The notes under the pieces were generated by a model, which saw only the letters and a list, made by a program, of their open reading frames with translations, did not search any database and was not told the DNA's origin. A stretch of 64,000 nucleotides of DNA from contig NC_045139.1 of NCBI RefSeq assembly GCF_008831285.2, positions 15,978,354-16,042,353 of the forward strand. The letters run 5' to 3'. This document shows positions 1 to 18,773 of this stretch, one piece after another (the stretch's first letter is position 1; each line of letters opens with the position of its first letter). The translations under genes were made by a program, and so were the position numbers. The DNA comes from Nymphaea colorata (lineage: Eukaryota; Streptophyta; Magnoliopsida; Nymphaeales; Nymphaeaceae).

Positions 1-2249
<2,249 letters not shown>

Positions 2250-2303
2250 GGTCTCACTCAAGAGGAGCAGGGGCTGTGTGATTTCTCCCAAGCTATGAGC
2301 CTG

Positions 2304-2311
2304 TACTTATA
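2304..2311 (-). promoter_or_regulatory. Candidate TATA box of the left peroxidase gene
   Basis: Minus-strand TATAAGTA lies 55-62 bp upstream of the ATG at 2249. That is plausible spacing for a TATA box with a short 5' leader. Judged from sequence and position only. Confidence 0.45.
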
Positions 2312-5300
2312 ATGTGCAGGGAAAGGAGAGGATTAATGGCGATATGCTGATCATGTGGTCGAGCTTTCATGTACGTACCTCAATGGCAGGACCAGCAGCC
2401 GCCTGCGAGTGGGTGCCCACCTCAATGAGCTTGCACCAGCTTCATATTTCTGTCGCCTTCGTTATCCTCTGCTTGTAAAATGTCAGTGGCAATGTACATG
2501 AAACAAGAATGCAGCAAGACTCTCTTAGAAACGTTCGATTTTCTTTTTTCACATTCGATCTCGATTGCTTGAGCTTAAGATTTGTCGAAGAGGTTGAACA
2601 TTGTAAAGGTTTAATTTGTTCCCAATCATGGCGAGCGGACTTGTACTATTAAGTGTTAACTTATACACGACAAAGAAAGTTAAAGCTTTTACTGTACTTA
2701 GTTTAGGACCCATTTGCTTTTCATTTTAGGTGTCAGGGAGCATCTAACATTATTTTACGTGGTTAGGAGACTACGTCCACGGCCGCCACATAAATCCGTT
2801 TTCATTATCACAGTAAAATATAGAGTATAAGCAAAATGACGCCATCGTAAACATGAGATTAAGGCAAAATCTGCAAAACTAAAAAATAACATCAATGCCT
2901 TTACAAAAATCCTGTCAAGGTAGATCAGACTCGACACTCCAACACTAAATGCATTCTTATATCTTTGCTTAATTAGTCGATGGCAAGCCCAGTAGACAGA
3001 TGCAGGTTTTTTGCTGTGAAATGTGCGAAAGGAAGAAGTGGACGGCCGACTGTGACAGGGCCGTATTACCGTGAAAATTCTCTTTTCTATTGTTACTTGT
3101 TTATGGATATCTGTTTCAGATTTTACCAAAGGGTCACAGAAAATTATAAAATTGCAAATTTTTTTTAGAAGAGTTTCAGATTTTCTGCATTTCTAACGCG
3201 ACAGAATATGCTCTGGCTGCAAGGCCAAAAGACAAATTTCTAGCTTCTACCTGACAGGAGCGGCTCCGTCACCGCCTCCTTCCGGCAGACTGACCGCTCT
3301 GGCTCGACTCAATTGAAGCGGACCACATTCATTTGGCGGGTTTCACATTAATCGATCTTCTGTGTTTTCTGTGAAGGGAATATTGCAGCCGCCTAGTAAG
3401 GCGTATGGTAGCAGAAAAAATCATGTTTACCGAGCATTCAACAAGAACTCATCGATCCATAACTTTATCTTGATGCAGTAAACGGAGATAATGAAAGCCA
3501 CCTTTATAATGGAAGCCACTTTTCGTTCCTTGTCCATATCTAAATTAAACAGTACTGGACCTATGGACCACGCTGTGTTTGCCTTCAACGGCAAGTTTAT
3601 GTATTAATGTCCCTTTAGTGAGATGGTCTAGCAGGGGACACACCCCAAATTTAAAGCCTGCGCTCATGCAATTTGAAGAGAGGGGTCCCCTTATCTGCTC
3701 ATCCCCTATCTTCGTTCTCTTGTTCCCTATTAATTTCAAGCAAATCTAAACCACAGGAACTTGATCCTTGGTCATGTTGAACTTGAAATCTCAATTCTAT
3801 CGGATTTCATTTACATGAAAACAGATTGTTCTGTCTTTGGTATCATTGCAACTGTCTTGAATCGTTGCAGATAGTACTGCCACCGAGCTCAAGAAATTTG
3901 ATTTCAGCTGACCAAACTGAAACCAGACACCATATACATTGTCTGGAATGAGGCTCTCTCTCTCCCTCTTAACACACCAAGGGAAGAAAACCCAAGAAGA
4001 GAAAGAAAAGAAACTTGGATTTACTCTCTCTCTCTCTCTCTTTTCCTTGTGAGCGTTGTTATTGCACTGTAAATTCAACTTCGTCGCTTTCGCTGTTGCT
4101 TCTTTCGTTGTTTTAGGGATTAGGAATCTTCAATCTTATCCCTACGCCATTAACCAACCGAAAAGCTACTGCCCATAACTAAAGAAGCAACTATGGATGA
4201 TCGAAAGTTCGGCACTGATTGATGATCTGCAGTTTCCGGAGGAATACGCACAGACGAATCCTATGCTTAGCACCGCAAATCAGTCGTAACTTTTACGCAG
4301 CTAACAAGTTTGATAAGGAAATCTCTCCTACCACCACATGGGCTTCTCTCTACACCTCCTGTCCTGGTTTGCTCTCATGTCCCCTTGATGTGATCAGCAG
4401 TTTGTCATCTTCCTCTCCTCTGACGTGCCTTTAGGGCAGCACCATCTTCTCCTCCAATTCTTGAAAAGCGTAAGTCCATCTTGTAAACGTTCTTAAAGAA
4501 ATCGCTTCTGGACCCCTCATGAATTTTTTTTGGAGAAGGGTCTCCAGCCGCCATGAACGTCCAAATGCAAGGGCACAAGGCTCATGGGCGCAGCTCCGTT
4601 TATCGTTTTCTTGAAAGCGTCCATGGCTATTAATTAAAGGGTCGCCTTTCGTTTATTGGGTTATTTTGTGGGGGAGTTGCTACTCCAATAATTGTGCTCT
4701 GCGGCACTACAGTTAGGTGCAATGTGTTCTGTCTTCTCACAGTTTATCTGGTACAATGACAACCTAGAAATGAAATTCTTTTAGCCATTTCTTGAAAGTT
4801 CTAAACCATGCCGTGATTCTGAAACCAGGTTTTTATGATCTCATTTACCACAGCACTGTGCATCTGTTGGTTTAAATATATAGATCACATCCCCTGCTTA
4901 AAACTGATAGTTTTGATTAATTGCTATCAAGAAATTAAGTTTCATACCGGCTTTGATACCAGAGGCTTAGTGCTTTAGTTTGGAGGATTTAAATTCGTCC
5001 TCTAACAGTTTTGGTTTAGGTTCTCAAAAAAAGTTAAAAACCAAAATCTCTCACAATTTTTAATACAAAATTAAATTTTTGAAGTGCTACACTATTTTAA
5101 TTGTTTTCCCTAAAATTATACCTTGTAAGTAAATATGATCATTTGTTATGTCTTTTTCCTTCTTTAAGGACTAACATTTCAATTATGGAGCTCCATGGTC
5201 ATGCCAGTGAAGCAAAAATCGACATTTGGGGCAAAAACAACGCCATATAATATCATGTGACCGAGTGGTTGACGTGGCCCCGCCGGCCCTGGGGTCCGGA

Positions 5301-7292
5301 CTGTTAGTTTTCAGCTGGTCTGGGCAGTGCTTGGTCAGCCGTGGCAGCTGTTGTGGGCCGACGGGAGAGAAGTATATATATATATATATATATATATTAC
5401 ATGAAAAGTTTCACGTTGGCAAAGTAACTTTTATTATGTTTTCATCATTTAAAATAATATGAGAAGTCAACCAGGGCTGCCTTAGATGATTTCGTTACAA
5501 TGAAAAAATGTTGGAGCTGGAAAAGACGGGTTTGATTTCTACTTTGCTTTTCTAGATGAAAAAAAGTGCGACTGTCAGTGGTGAAATTGTACAGTACGTG
5601 TTTGGCAGCGCAGTGTACTCGGCTGACTTTCTTCAAGGGAGGTGAAAAAAATCTCACCCATGGAATGCCCTCTGGTCCAAATTAACTTTTCTGTCCAGGA
5701 ACCATGCAGATGCAGCTTTCAGCATATCATTCGTATATATTAAAAAAAAAAAAGGTTCCTATGTTGCTTCTTCCTAAGTTCTTCAATATGAAGATTCGTT
5801 TGACATGGGAACTTGCAGTTGAAGAAAACCACAAGTAACATATGGTCCTTCGTGCCTTTCAGCTTTTATGTTGGACGTTGATAGATGTTGTTTCTTCTTT
5901 GTAATTTTTTTATCTTGATGTTGGATCTATTTTTGTTTTAAATAATAATTTTTTCTATAATGATTGCGATACACATGTGGAATGTAGCATAACTGGTCAG
6001 GCACGTGTGCCAGGATCTACATTATATCGTCAATTCAATTCCCATGAATGCTATTTCTTTGAATTGTAAATGATGGCAAAATTCGGCACTCTACTTAAGG
6101 AGTGCACTGTAAATCCACCCAACACTTGCCTAGAATAATGGTCGGGCCCTACTATCAGGCAGAAATATACTTTATGGAACATATAGTCTTTGGTTTGGGA
6201 TGTCTTGTCATTTTAATTCTGACCTTTACCTAAAAACTTTATGTAGGCAGGTTTGGGCAGTTACCTGAAAACTAAGTATATCATTATAAAGATAATGTTG
6301 AATTCTGTCAGGTAAGCAAAATGTAACCATCAGTTTGCCAATGGTCCAACTGTGGGGATAAATATGTATGAAAATGTGAATGTTATCTTGATTGATCCTG
6401 TTTCACAAAATAAAGCGCTCAATTAAACCTGTTTGCGTTGTTGGGTGCAATGTTCTCAATGGATTGCATTCGCGCATGGATATCTAATTGAAATGCTGAA
6501 GAAAGTAGAATATCAAAAAAGTTGATTTAAATTAATTATCGTATATGTTAATGACCCAACCTACTCTTGGTTTTGGGCCCTTGGTATCCTCACTCCAGTC
6601 TTTGGTTGTAGAAGGCATCAATTTTGCACAAGGGGCGGGCATTCTCAGACTCAAACAAGTGACTGACCGCCCACTAACTACACATCGACCGGGTGACCCA
6701 AGCCCTTCCGAGTCTAAGAGACTGACTGCCTACTAGCTGCACACCTGGTAAGCGTGGTAGACGGGCCTAATCTTAACACAGCTGGACAGAAAGTGAGCTT
6801 TTTAAACACCAGACTTAGTGAGCTGCTTCCCTGCCATTTCTTCTTTGCTCATTTGATATCTCTATCTCTTTATCACATGTGAAGTTGACGGTCAACACAG
6901 GCAACACGATTTGCATTCATTAGATAGTGACAAGTACTAAAAGCTTTGTTTTCCCTATCTTTAAAGGCAGAGCCAGGTAGGGCTCCACTTTAAATGTATT
7001 TTCAAAAAAAAAATTACGTGTAAATTTTAAAAAATTTCACTTGCTAAATATCAAAATTTTGAAAAATGATATTTAAATCACACTCAGATGATAAGTAGAT
7101 AAGAAACATTCTTAACTATTGATTTTTTGTAGATCGAAAGAAAAACACAGAAAAAAATGTGCGAATTGATACAAAATGGCAAAAAAGTTTCATCACAATT
7201 TTTTTCTCTCTCAACCACCACCGATATGAAAAGATGAAGAATTAAGATTAATTCTTATCTGTCCAACATATACGTGTCTACCACATACCATA

Positions 7293-7335
<43 letters not shown>

Positions 7336-9018
7336 CTTTCAGAATTTAAGAAGCGATAACTTGCATTTTTGTAGGTTTTGCATTGCCATTAAAGATTGGA
7401 CCGGTTAAGGCCATACTCAAGTTTACGTTTTACTAGAGAAGTGTTTTTCTTTTCTTTTTTTAGGTATTAGTTTGAATATCTAATAAATAGAGAAATCTCA
7501 AGATAACTTAAACTAAGTATAAATGAAGTTAAGAGGCTGTTTGACAACGGTGATAAAGAATGGGATAGATGTATGAAGCATTATAGCCTCGCAGTAACAG
7601 TGCATTATTATTACGAACCAGTTCCTAAATTGATCGGATTCAATTCAAGTCCAGATGAGTTGAAAGTCGTGAATAAAAAGTTGGGATTAGAACAAAAAAG
7701 AAAAGGCCAAAAGTTGAGGCGGATATAATGAAGATTTATCAGTTAAGTATGTGAGGCTTACTATTCATCACATTAATTTCTCTCACCATTAGAAACCATA
7801 CGTTCGAAAGATGGAGATAAGGACGCAGAAAGAGACAACAATTGTCCGCCTCAAGAGTACCGTTGAGAAGGCGGTGAGGAACAATTAATTTTTTGGTTGA
7901 TATGTACGCGCCATCCAATAATATATATCCTTTGAAATCCATATCAGAAAAGTTTTCCTTGTTCTGATTTTTTACATAATTTCATTTTTTTGAAATTATT
8001 ATTATTTTTTTAAAATAGAACTCTGTGGTCCCTCGCTGATACATTGACATGAGTGTGGCATCGGTGGTTAATAATTTTAATTAGCGGCACTTATACATAC
8101 AAACAATTATCCGACAGGCGACAAATTTATGATGGTTTTATTGACGATTTATAAACTTTCTAGTGACAAATTTTTAAATTTTAATCACTGGACAACTATC
8201 CAACACATGACAACATTGACATTGACTTTTTCCTTAAAAATACTCCTAAAAAGTCAGTTGAAAAGTTTATTCAAATTTTTAACATACTTTCAAATGTGAT
8301 AACGGTGCACAACCAATTAACATCGTTCTTGTGGTATAAACACATTGCCCTGGAATGAACAAGAAGACTATATCTCAAAGCATTACAGTTCTTTTTTTTT
8401 TTTTTTTTAATTTTCATGTTTCAATTCATAGCTCATGTGAGCACAAACACATGAGTCTTTAAGTACTATGGATCTGGACTCGCGCTACAGTTTTGAACTA
8501 GTCTTTGGTATGACACATGTAAATTTACATGTAAATTTAATTAAATTTAATTTGTCTTGTATAAAATTTTTTAAAAATGATATTTCGACGGTATCAAAAT
8601 TTAGAAACCTAATTAACTTTCCTCAAAAAAGAATTCTAGTTTTGACCCTGCTTCCAAAAATCCAAAGAAGTTAGATTCCACCACATTAACACAAAGGAAT
8701 TTGATGTGCCCACTCAAATAATTGAGGGGCCACAGAAAATTACCCCCATTAGACAAGACACATTGCCTTCAACCATATGCTATTTATTATATATAATATC
8801 TTCCACTAACATCAAATGGATCCATATATTTCTCTGATATCTTTATTCTCTCTTTGCTTCATTTGATCTCGTAAGAAGGATTACACAGCAAATGTAGAGC
8901 AAGCAATCGGATCTTGATCCGGCTTATTCTAAAAGCGTCTTGCTACGTATAGGCACAATAATGTATGATGCATATAGCACAAACAAAGAGGCGTACGTCT
9001 TGTCTTAAAAAGCAACAT
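2312..9018. other. Spacer between the two peroxidase genes
   Basis: This 6.7-kb stretch has no exon I can support. It is AT-rich with runs such as (TA)n near 5372-5397 and (CT)n(TA)n at 7293-7334. A patch at about 6545-6780 is less AT-rich and contains repeated CTGACTGCC/CTGACCGCC-type words, but it has no recognisable protein. The right end (about 8700-9018) should include the 3' UTR of the minus-strand peroxidase at 9019-11915. A minus-strand AATAAA at about 8786-8791 is a possible poly(A) signal. Confidence 0.5.
7293..7334. repeat. (CT)n(TA)n compound microsatellite
   Basis: About ten CT units run directly into about eleven TA units. The same CT-then-TA arrangement recurs at 36554-36658 and 48249-48317, so it is a common simple-repeat form in this genome. 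Confidence 0.9.
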
Positions 9019-11915
<2,897 letters not shown>

Positions 11916-11987
11916 CAGTCCTATGACTAAAGGCACGTGAATGGTGCCGCGTGTATGCTTGCGAGCGGCAACGCTTCCATGAACCTC

Positions 11988-11995
11988 TTTTTATA
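11988..11995 (-). promoter_or_regulatory. TATA box of the complete peroxidase gene
   Basis: Minus-strand TATAAAAA lies 73-80 bp upstream of the ATG at 11915, the expected place for a plant core promoter with a leader of about 45 nt. Confidence 0.6.
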
Positions 11996-11999
11996 GGCG

Positions 12000-14251
12000 C
12001 CCGTGAGGCCAGTGGAACAGCCTGCCATTGTCGTCGAGTTCGACATTCTGGCAGACGAACCAACCTACTAGAAATTTATCAGATCGTCGGCTAGATAGCG
12101 ATGAAAGGGGTACCACCCAAAAGACAAGTGTCAAACGAGCCAAGATCTACACGCGGAAACATCTTTTATTTAAAGAGTAATTTGGTTGTCTCTTCTGCTT
12201 TCTTTCACTGTCTGCATCTTCAGATTTTTTCATCCCCTCATAGAAACCACTAGTTTCTCTTTACCAAATTGACGCTTCAAAAGTTTCTTCAGCTACGCCT
12301 CAATATCTCATCTTTTTCCTCTAACCTTAGTTGATTTTCCTCTGTTATATATTGTTACTGACAGACAGGAGACGGTTACTTTTCATTTAATCGTGCGAAT
12401 AAGAAACAAAGCGTTCGAACAGACTGCTGCTGCCTCGTTCAGGAAACGGAGCTCTTACCTCTTCCATTTTACTCGATGCCTGCACTAACATGTGGTCGAA
12501 AAAAATCACCTGTATTTTTATCGATGTGAATCTTTCGGTTCTTGCAGTCTTTCTTTCTGTTCTTAAAAAAATCCAACCAGGGACAACTTTTATCTGCATT
12601 CATGAACCTTTATAAAGAACTCGTGATGTGACAAAATACCAACAAACAGTCGTGTTTCCTTTGAACACCCACTATCTTCCACTGCAGTTGAAGACGATCT
12701 TCCATCCCAAACTCGTCCGTTGTTGTGTGTGCGTGTGGTTGCAGTGGACAGTCACGCTCTCAAGCCACATGCGTTTGGTACCAAGAACTCATCCATTTAT
12801 TGCTTCGTTTTGTTCGTATTTCAAGAATATTACCCACATTTTCCGAATAAAGTCGAAGCTTTTCTTGCAACACCGATATTTTCAGGATATTTCAGGCTCC
12901 AATTCCGGTCACCGTCCAATTTAATTAATCACTGTCCGGTGACGACAACTAGAAAGCAAGAAGGAGGACCATCGTCTCTTTTACCATAGTTGTTTTGAGT
13001 GGGAAGCTTTGAATTCCAAAGATGGCCATTGCAGAGGGACCATTATTAACAGCTTCCCCGTTCCTTGTCCTTGCATGGCATGGAACGATCGACAGTGACA
13101 TCGTCCTTACCAGCCACGTGATTGTCTCCCCCACTCTTTCGCCATGTTCCTCCATTAAGTTTATTCGTCTCCGCTACGGACTTGTATGAGGTTAACGGCG
13201 GCCAAACCACAAATTTCAGGGGAGAGAAAACAAATTATAAATGCAAGTCAATTAATTGTTATGAGTTGACAGCACTCGGATATAAATTTATGTATTTATA
13301 TATAGAATTTTTGTTTATGATTCGCCCACTAGAGATCTTCATGAATGTTTGGCAGTTTAATTAAGCCTATCTTTCTTTTTAGGCTAGTTTCTAGCATATG
13401 ATTTGAGAATATTCGCCTCGTACTTGAAAATAAAATAATGCACATGTTACTACTTACAGAAAAATAAGGTATATTGGAAAAAAAATTGACATCCGATATA
13501 AAAAATAGATCGGATTTAGATTCACTTTAAAGTAAATATATAATTGGACTAGGAGTCAGATTCAAATTCCGGTTTAGTTTCAAATAAATATATTATATCT
13601 AATATCCATGTATTTTGTAGGTTCATTCTTAACATGCCTGCACAATGCACTTTGGATTTAATTGTATATTTAAAGTCATATTCAAATTTGAATGTAAAAA
13701 TAAAAGTTGAATTCAGATCATATAGTAAACCATGAATCTAGAAAATAGATTCATAGACTTCTCTTCATTTATATTCAGATATAAATATGTGAGATATGGT
13801 AAATCCCGTTCAAATATGATAGGTTGACATTCCTGTCAGTCACAAGATAGTGAAATTGAAATCCATCTTGGCAAAGTACTTGCAATCAATGTCTGTGTCT
13901 CATACAACGACGGTAGCTTTCATCAAAATTAAGTCCTTCCTACAACTTTTCAAAAACCCATATCGAAGTGCATATATTCACATACTAGTACTCTTTCACC
14001 AAATTTTTTATCTTGCTTGTAATGTCCACGTTATGTGCCTTGTAATTATTCCTATGACAAACCGGCCTACTTTCACACAGACATCAATTCTAACTCTCCC
14101 CTAGTAACTTCAGTTTTAGTTTCAAAAAGGCTAAAATCAAGACAATAATAATTGAAACTAAAACAACTTCTTTTGCTACAATCTTTGATATTAAACTTTT
14201 AGAATATTAAAATCTTTCCTCTTTAAAACACACACGTCTATACATGTGAGA
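12000..14251. other. Gene-free spacer right of the peroxidase promoter
   Basis: The first few hundred bases are probably the upstream region of the peroxidase gene. No exon is recognisable after that. Positions 13485-13830 hold a copy of a dispersed AT-rich repeat built around GGATTTAGATTC-like words, related to sequence at 54180-54640 and, in reverse orientation, at about 57200-57540. Confidence 0.5.
13485..13830 (+). repeat. Dispersed AT-rich repeat, copy 1
   Basis: It shares a series of words in the same order with 54180-54640: a near-identical stretch of about 30 bases containing TTTCAAATAAATAT and ATCTAATATC, then AAAATAAAAGTTG, then an end resembling TTGACAYTCC. Identity is patchy and the ends are approximate. 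There is no coding content. It is probably an old transposon fragment of unknown class. Confidence 0.45.
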
Positions 14252-14259
14252 CCTCAAAT

Positions 14260-14601
14260 CAATGTTGCATGTATCGTACGATACGAAGTCGTATCGTATG
14301 TTATCTGTCGTCGTGTTTCAAAAATGTGATATCATACACCACCTGTATCGTACAGTCACAATATAGATACCATATCGTATGATACAGTTACGATAGGTAA
14401 TGATACATATACGATACGTTATGACACAGTTACGACACGTTACGATACATTGATTTTTTATGATTATATATATATATTTTAATACGATACAATTACGATA
14501 CGGTATGATATTTTACGATACAATATATCTTAAAACCAGATCGATACAATATATCTTAAAACCAGATCGCTACGGCTTACGATATGATTTTTACAACATT
14601 G
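14260..14601. mobile_element. hAT-like MITE (342 bp) with 8-bp target duplication
   Basis: The ends are inverted: CAATGTTG at the left and CAACATTG at the right. Direct copies of CCTCAAAT flank the element at 14252-14259 and 14602-14609, a perfect 8-bp duplication. Terminal inverted repeats of this length with 8-bp duplications are typical of non-autonomous hAT-superfamily elements. The inside is full of TACGATAC/GTATCGTA words on both strands, and a 26-bp unit is tandemly duplicated at 14516-14541 and 14542-14567. There is no transposase coding. Confidence 0.8.
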
Positions 14602-14609
14602 CCTCAAAT

Positions 14610-15926
14610 ACAAATCCTTGAAGATCTTTTACAATTTTCTATATAAAACTAAACTCTTAGCCATTACAATTGCCCTTATCAATATTTCTCACATTCATCT
14701 AAGGGGACCTTAATGCTTTTCACATGAAATTTCAAGTGGGAGAGTGTTTTTAAGCTACAATATTCATATCGAGAGTGTTTTCCTTCCTGTCGTATAAATG
14801 AAAATTTGACTGTGAAGAGGGTCGACCCACTTAGTGCTTGGGTAAGTTCACCATCCTGCGAGTTGCAGAACATATTACTGATGATTTTGAAGTAGGACTG
14901 AAATGTGTACAATCTTAAAAGAAAAGATATCGGCTTCTGCGGTTATGTTTATGCAAATTTCGGAAAATCTTGGGCGTGTGTTGTGATGCTCGTTTATTAG
15001 AAGTGAGACTAATAATTGAGCCTATGGTAGTAGATGTCACGGATGACATCTATACGCGGGACGCCATCTTTTTAAGGCCGAACAAATTTCCAAAAGGTTC
15101 TCAACCTTTGTCATTTTTATGGAAGATATCAGCCTCTCAATATCATTAACTGCTTAGTTTCCTGTCATATGTGTTGAAGCTTTTTAAATGATTTCATTAA
15201 CCTAAGTAGTGACATGTAATACAACTAATGCAAGTATGCTTCTGCATAATTTATTTTCAAGATCCAGGGCGCCATTGGCTCTGGTTGCAGGGATCTCGGC
15301 CACGACTCTCACAATTCATGACTTAAAAAAGTCTCTATCATGTCCTATTTAAGTAAAACTGAAAAAGAAATTTTTCATGAAGAAGCTGAATTAAAGTTTT
15401 TAAATTTTGAATATCATTTATCAAAAAATTTAAATAAAACAAGTAAAATTTTCTAAAATTTACATGTAAATTTAAAAAAAATTGAGGCGGAGGCCAAGGC
15501 CCATATGAGCCCCTCCTCGACTCGGCCTTTGAAATTGACCACTTGAATTCATGCGCGTGTAAATCAGACACGTTCTACTTGAATTCTTTCATGTCCAAAG
15601 TTTTCCACCATTTTGGTATACGTCCCCTTCAGTGTTTGATGGAATGAATAAGTTTCACCATCCGTGTCTCCCTACTGCAAAGGTCTTCTATTTAAGGCTT
15701 TTGAAGATTTTCAATTGCACATATGGGTTTTTGACTAAAAATCCTCAAAATTTTGTTGAGAAAATAGCAAATCTCAAGAAAGTTTCAGACCAGGCATCAA
15801 AGACTCACTTGGGTTAGGCTGGAAGTAATTGACAAGCTTGTTTTCCCAATCAACTTTTAAAAACTATCAAATGGGTGGCTCAAATTTTAAGAAATTTTCT
15901 CAAAAAGCCTACTATTCATAGAAAAC
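14610..15926. other. Gene-free spacer with old repeat debris
   Basis: No supported gene. Positions 15340-15535 carry a degenerate AT-rich segment with TTTACATGTAAATTT, also seen at 8517-8545, followed by a GC-richer GAGGCGGAGGCCAAGG stretch. This looks like a decayed retroelement fragment. Confidence 0.4.
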
Positions 15927-18703
15927 TGATAGGACCTCGCTCCAGAGTAGGTCTAAACACCTTCCTACAGCCGATCCTATTCCCAAGATATCTTGAGGGA
16001 GCCTAAAACGAACTTACTACAAGAATTACTAACGGAAGTGAGGCTAAACGAGCACAAGAGGAACAACCTATTCTAACTCAAGTGGAATAACAAAACAATA
16101 ATTCAAGCACTAAAAACAAGCTAATAAAGGAGCAAGTGGCTTGCAGCCGGGTCTTAGGCCAATGGCCACCCAAAAACTACAAGAACTCTCGAATGAAAAT
16201 GCAATCACTAAACTAAGATGAACAATCTCCCGGCTTGGATCGTGTCTAGAGAGCTTAAAAGAACACGAACCCTACCAAGGCTAGCTTGGTGTCCCAACAC
16301 AGTGACCGCGGGATGAAAACCAATTCTTGGGTATTTCAGCTAAGAGTGTGAGAAATCCAGTGTTGGGGCAGGTCGAAAGGGTGAAGCTGTAATAATCTGC
16401 TGCCGGCCATTCCAAAGTGCCGGAAAAGAATGTCTGAAATCCATGTCCCCTGCTGCAGACGACACCGAGCTGAAGGGTGGGCGCTTGATGCGGATGGTGC
16501 CGATGACGAAATAGCCGGTAGGAGATGAAGGCAGGGCCTGCATACGAACTGGGCTCGGTCTAGAGCCGGAGTGAACCTAGCTACAGTCAAAGATGGTAGG
16601 CTCGGTCTAGAGCCCGGACTTAACCCTATGTGTGGTAGGCTATGGTAGGTCTAAATAGTTGTGGGCTTGGTAGGTTTGACTAGGGTACTGGGTTTAGGTC
16701 AAGATGGGTAGGCTAGATAAATTGAGATGTGGCTTAGGGGGGGTAAAATGAGGACAAAGAGTTTAGGTCTAGGGAATGATGTTTTAGGCGTAGAAATGGG
16801 TAAGGATTAGGATCAATTGTGGCTGTTTGGCACTCTTATTGAGTGTTGACCTAATGTGGAAGCTAAGAGGACCCGCTAGGGTGAGGTGGAGTCCAAATGT
16901 GGACCTCCTCACACGCGGCTTAGGTGGCTAAGGAAGTCCTAAGTGGAAGAGCGGTGTGAGGTGGAGGACGGCTCCTACAAATGAGGAAGAGATGAAGGTG
17001 CGCGGCCCACCTGCTTGGATGCTGGCCACGTGTCCAGATGTGGGCTAGGGATGGATAGACGATCAAAGAAAGAGATTCCCTTACCAAATGCGAGCTGGAG
17101 ACCAAATGAATTCCCCAAATGTGCGCCGGCCACTAGGGATGAAGATCCCTAGGCATATCCTTCAATTTAGCCACACGAATTCCAGGAATATCCCCAACCA
17201 AATGTAAGTGCTCCACAGTTGAATGAAGGGCAGAATTGTCCACAAGTTAAAGATGGCCAGAAGCCCCAAATGTATGCCGAAAATATGGCAGCGGTGGCCG
17301 GAATTTGCAAAATTTCCCGCCAGCACCAAACCAAGCCGATTCTCACTCAACTTCAACCACAATTGTTTCTTTCTTTTCTTTTCTTTTCTTTTCTTTTCTT
17401 TTCTTCTTTTTTCTTGGGTTTTTCTTTTTTTTTTTTCTTTTTTTTCTGCCCCTTTTCGCTGCTTTTTCCTTCTTTTCTTTTTTGATTTTCCGGTGAGATT
17501 TTAGGCTGAAACCGACTATGATTCTGCTTTTTTAGCACAAGTTTGACCGGCCAATCAATAACAAACTTCAAAGAAATACTTGAGAAACCTAAGATATCAC
17601 TTGTGACTCGTAAGAGCTAGTTTAGGAGGAGTTTCCACCGTGAAATTGGACTGAAACTCTCAGTTGTAACTCGAGGGAATCAAACCACTCCTTGGCTGAA
17701 CCTCAACCTAAATTTAACTCAACACCGTTACACAACTTCTATCAAGGATTCCAACGTACTTACCTCTAAGTTGCTGGTGTATGTCGATTGCTGCCAACCG
17801 TGAGGTTTTGCAGCCTTTCCTTGGACGAAGCGGCCACTAATCTTCACTTGTGGTGGAGGAAGATTGCACCATTGCTTGTCGACATTGGAGTGGGGAAATT
17901 CGTGGGCTGATGAAGACGCAAGGGCCGAGGCACACCTTGGGAAATCTTCAGCCACCAAGCTTTCGGTCGAGGGGTTGAGGAAGAGACCAAGAAAGGGGAG
18001 AAGATGGAGGAAAGACCGTCGGGTTCTAAGAGAGTTGCGTGAGGGAGAAAGGGACCAGCCGACGCCGGTGAGTGAGAGGGGGTTTGAGAAGAGGAAGAGA
18101 GGGGCACGTGAGAGAGAGGAGACGTGAGGAAGGAGAGTGTTGGAACTCAAACGAAATCTTATTTCTCAAATTCCCTCTGAAATCCAAATGACACAAAGTT
18201 TAAATACTAACCTAAGTGACTCGATTCAGAGATGGATGGAACCGGTTCACTTTAACTCAAAGCAAATGAGTCGAGATACAAACCATCTCGGTCCACACAA
18301 CTTGAAGTAAAATGCATAAGCAAATGAATACCGAATTGGGCATACTGCCCCTATCTAATGAAATGAACCCTTGCGCTTGGTGGGCGCAAGGTGGGGGACT
18401 CGTCTGGGTTGCCGCCCAGACTTCGGATTTTCCCCAATAAGCCAGCTCGGCCTACTTGAGCTAAGGCCATGCTCAGCCGAGACTCCTAACCTAGGTTCAT
18501 TCTAGACCACCATTAAGAACTTGGATCAAGACCGACACTAGGATGGACTAGTCCTAAACTGGAGCTAAGACTTTCAATTTGGCCTTCCTTGGTTGAATCC
18601 GCTCTCAAGTGCTGGTCTACCCACTGCTCGTGCACTAAGTCCTGGTTTGCTCTCGTCGTGTTCAAACACGATTCTTGGAGGAGGTCTAGGTAGACCCATA
18701 TCA
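15927..18703. mobile_element. Solo-LTR-like element (2.78 kb) with 5-bp target duplication
   Basis: It begins TGATAGG and ends CATATCA, so the ends form the short inverted TGATA/TATCA typical of LTR retrotransposon termini. The pentamer AAAAC flanks both sides (15922-15926 and 18704-18708), matching the 5-bp duplication made by retroviral-type integrases. No gag, protease, RT or integrase coding is visible and no second LTR is found. It therefore reads as a solo LTR left by LTR-LTR recombination, or a non-coding retroelement derivative. It contains a (TTTTC)n tract near 17368-17410. Open frames inside (for example 17728-18150 on the minus strand) match nothing I know. A related left end lies at 56248. 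Confidence 0.65.
17368..17410 (+). repeat. (TTTTC)n microsatellite
   Basis: About seven TTTTC units followed by poly-T-rich sequence, inside the solo-LTR-like element. It creates several spurious Phe/Ser-rich open frames. Confidence 0.9.
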
Positions 18704-18773
18704 AAAACACTAAATTTTTAGGGTAAAATAACAAACATCTGTCCCTTAAAGAAGAACTTGGTCTTTCCTTGGT

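Noticed and set aside
2755-3129. 124-aa open frame on the minus strand
   Set aside because: No family motif, no splice-linked partner and biased low-information composition; probably chance.
17219-17504. Phe/Ser-rich frames over the (TTTTC)n tract
   Set aside because: Product of the simple repeat inside the solo-LTR-like element.
17728-18150. 140-aa minus-strand frame inside the solo-LTR-like element
   Set aside because: No gag, protease, RT or integrase motif; LTRs often carry chance frames.
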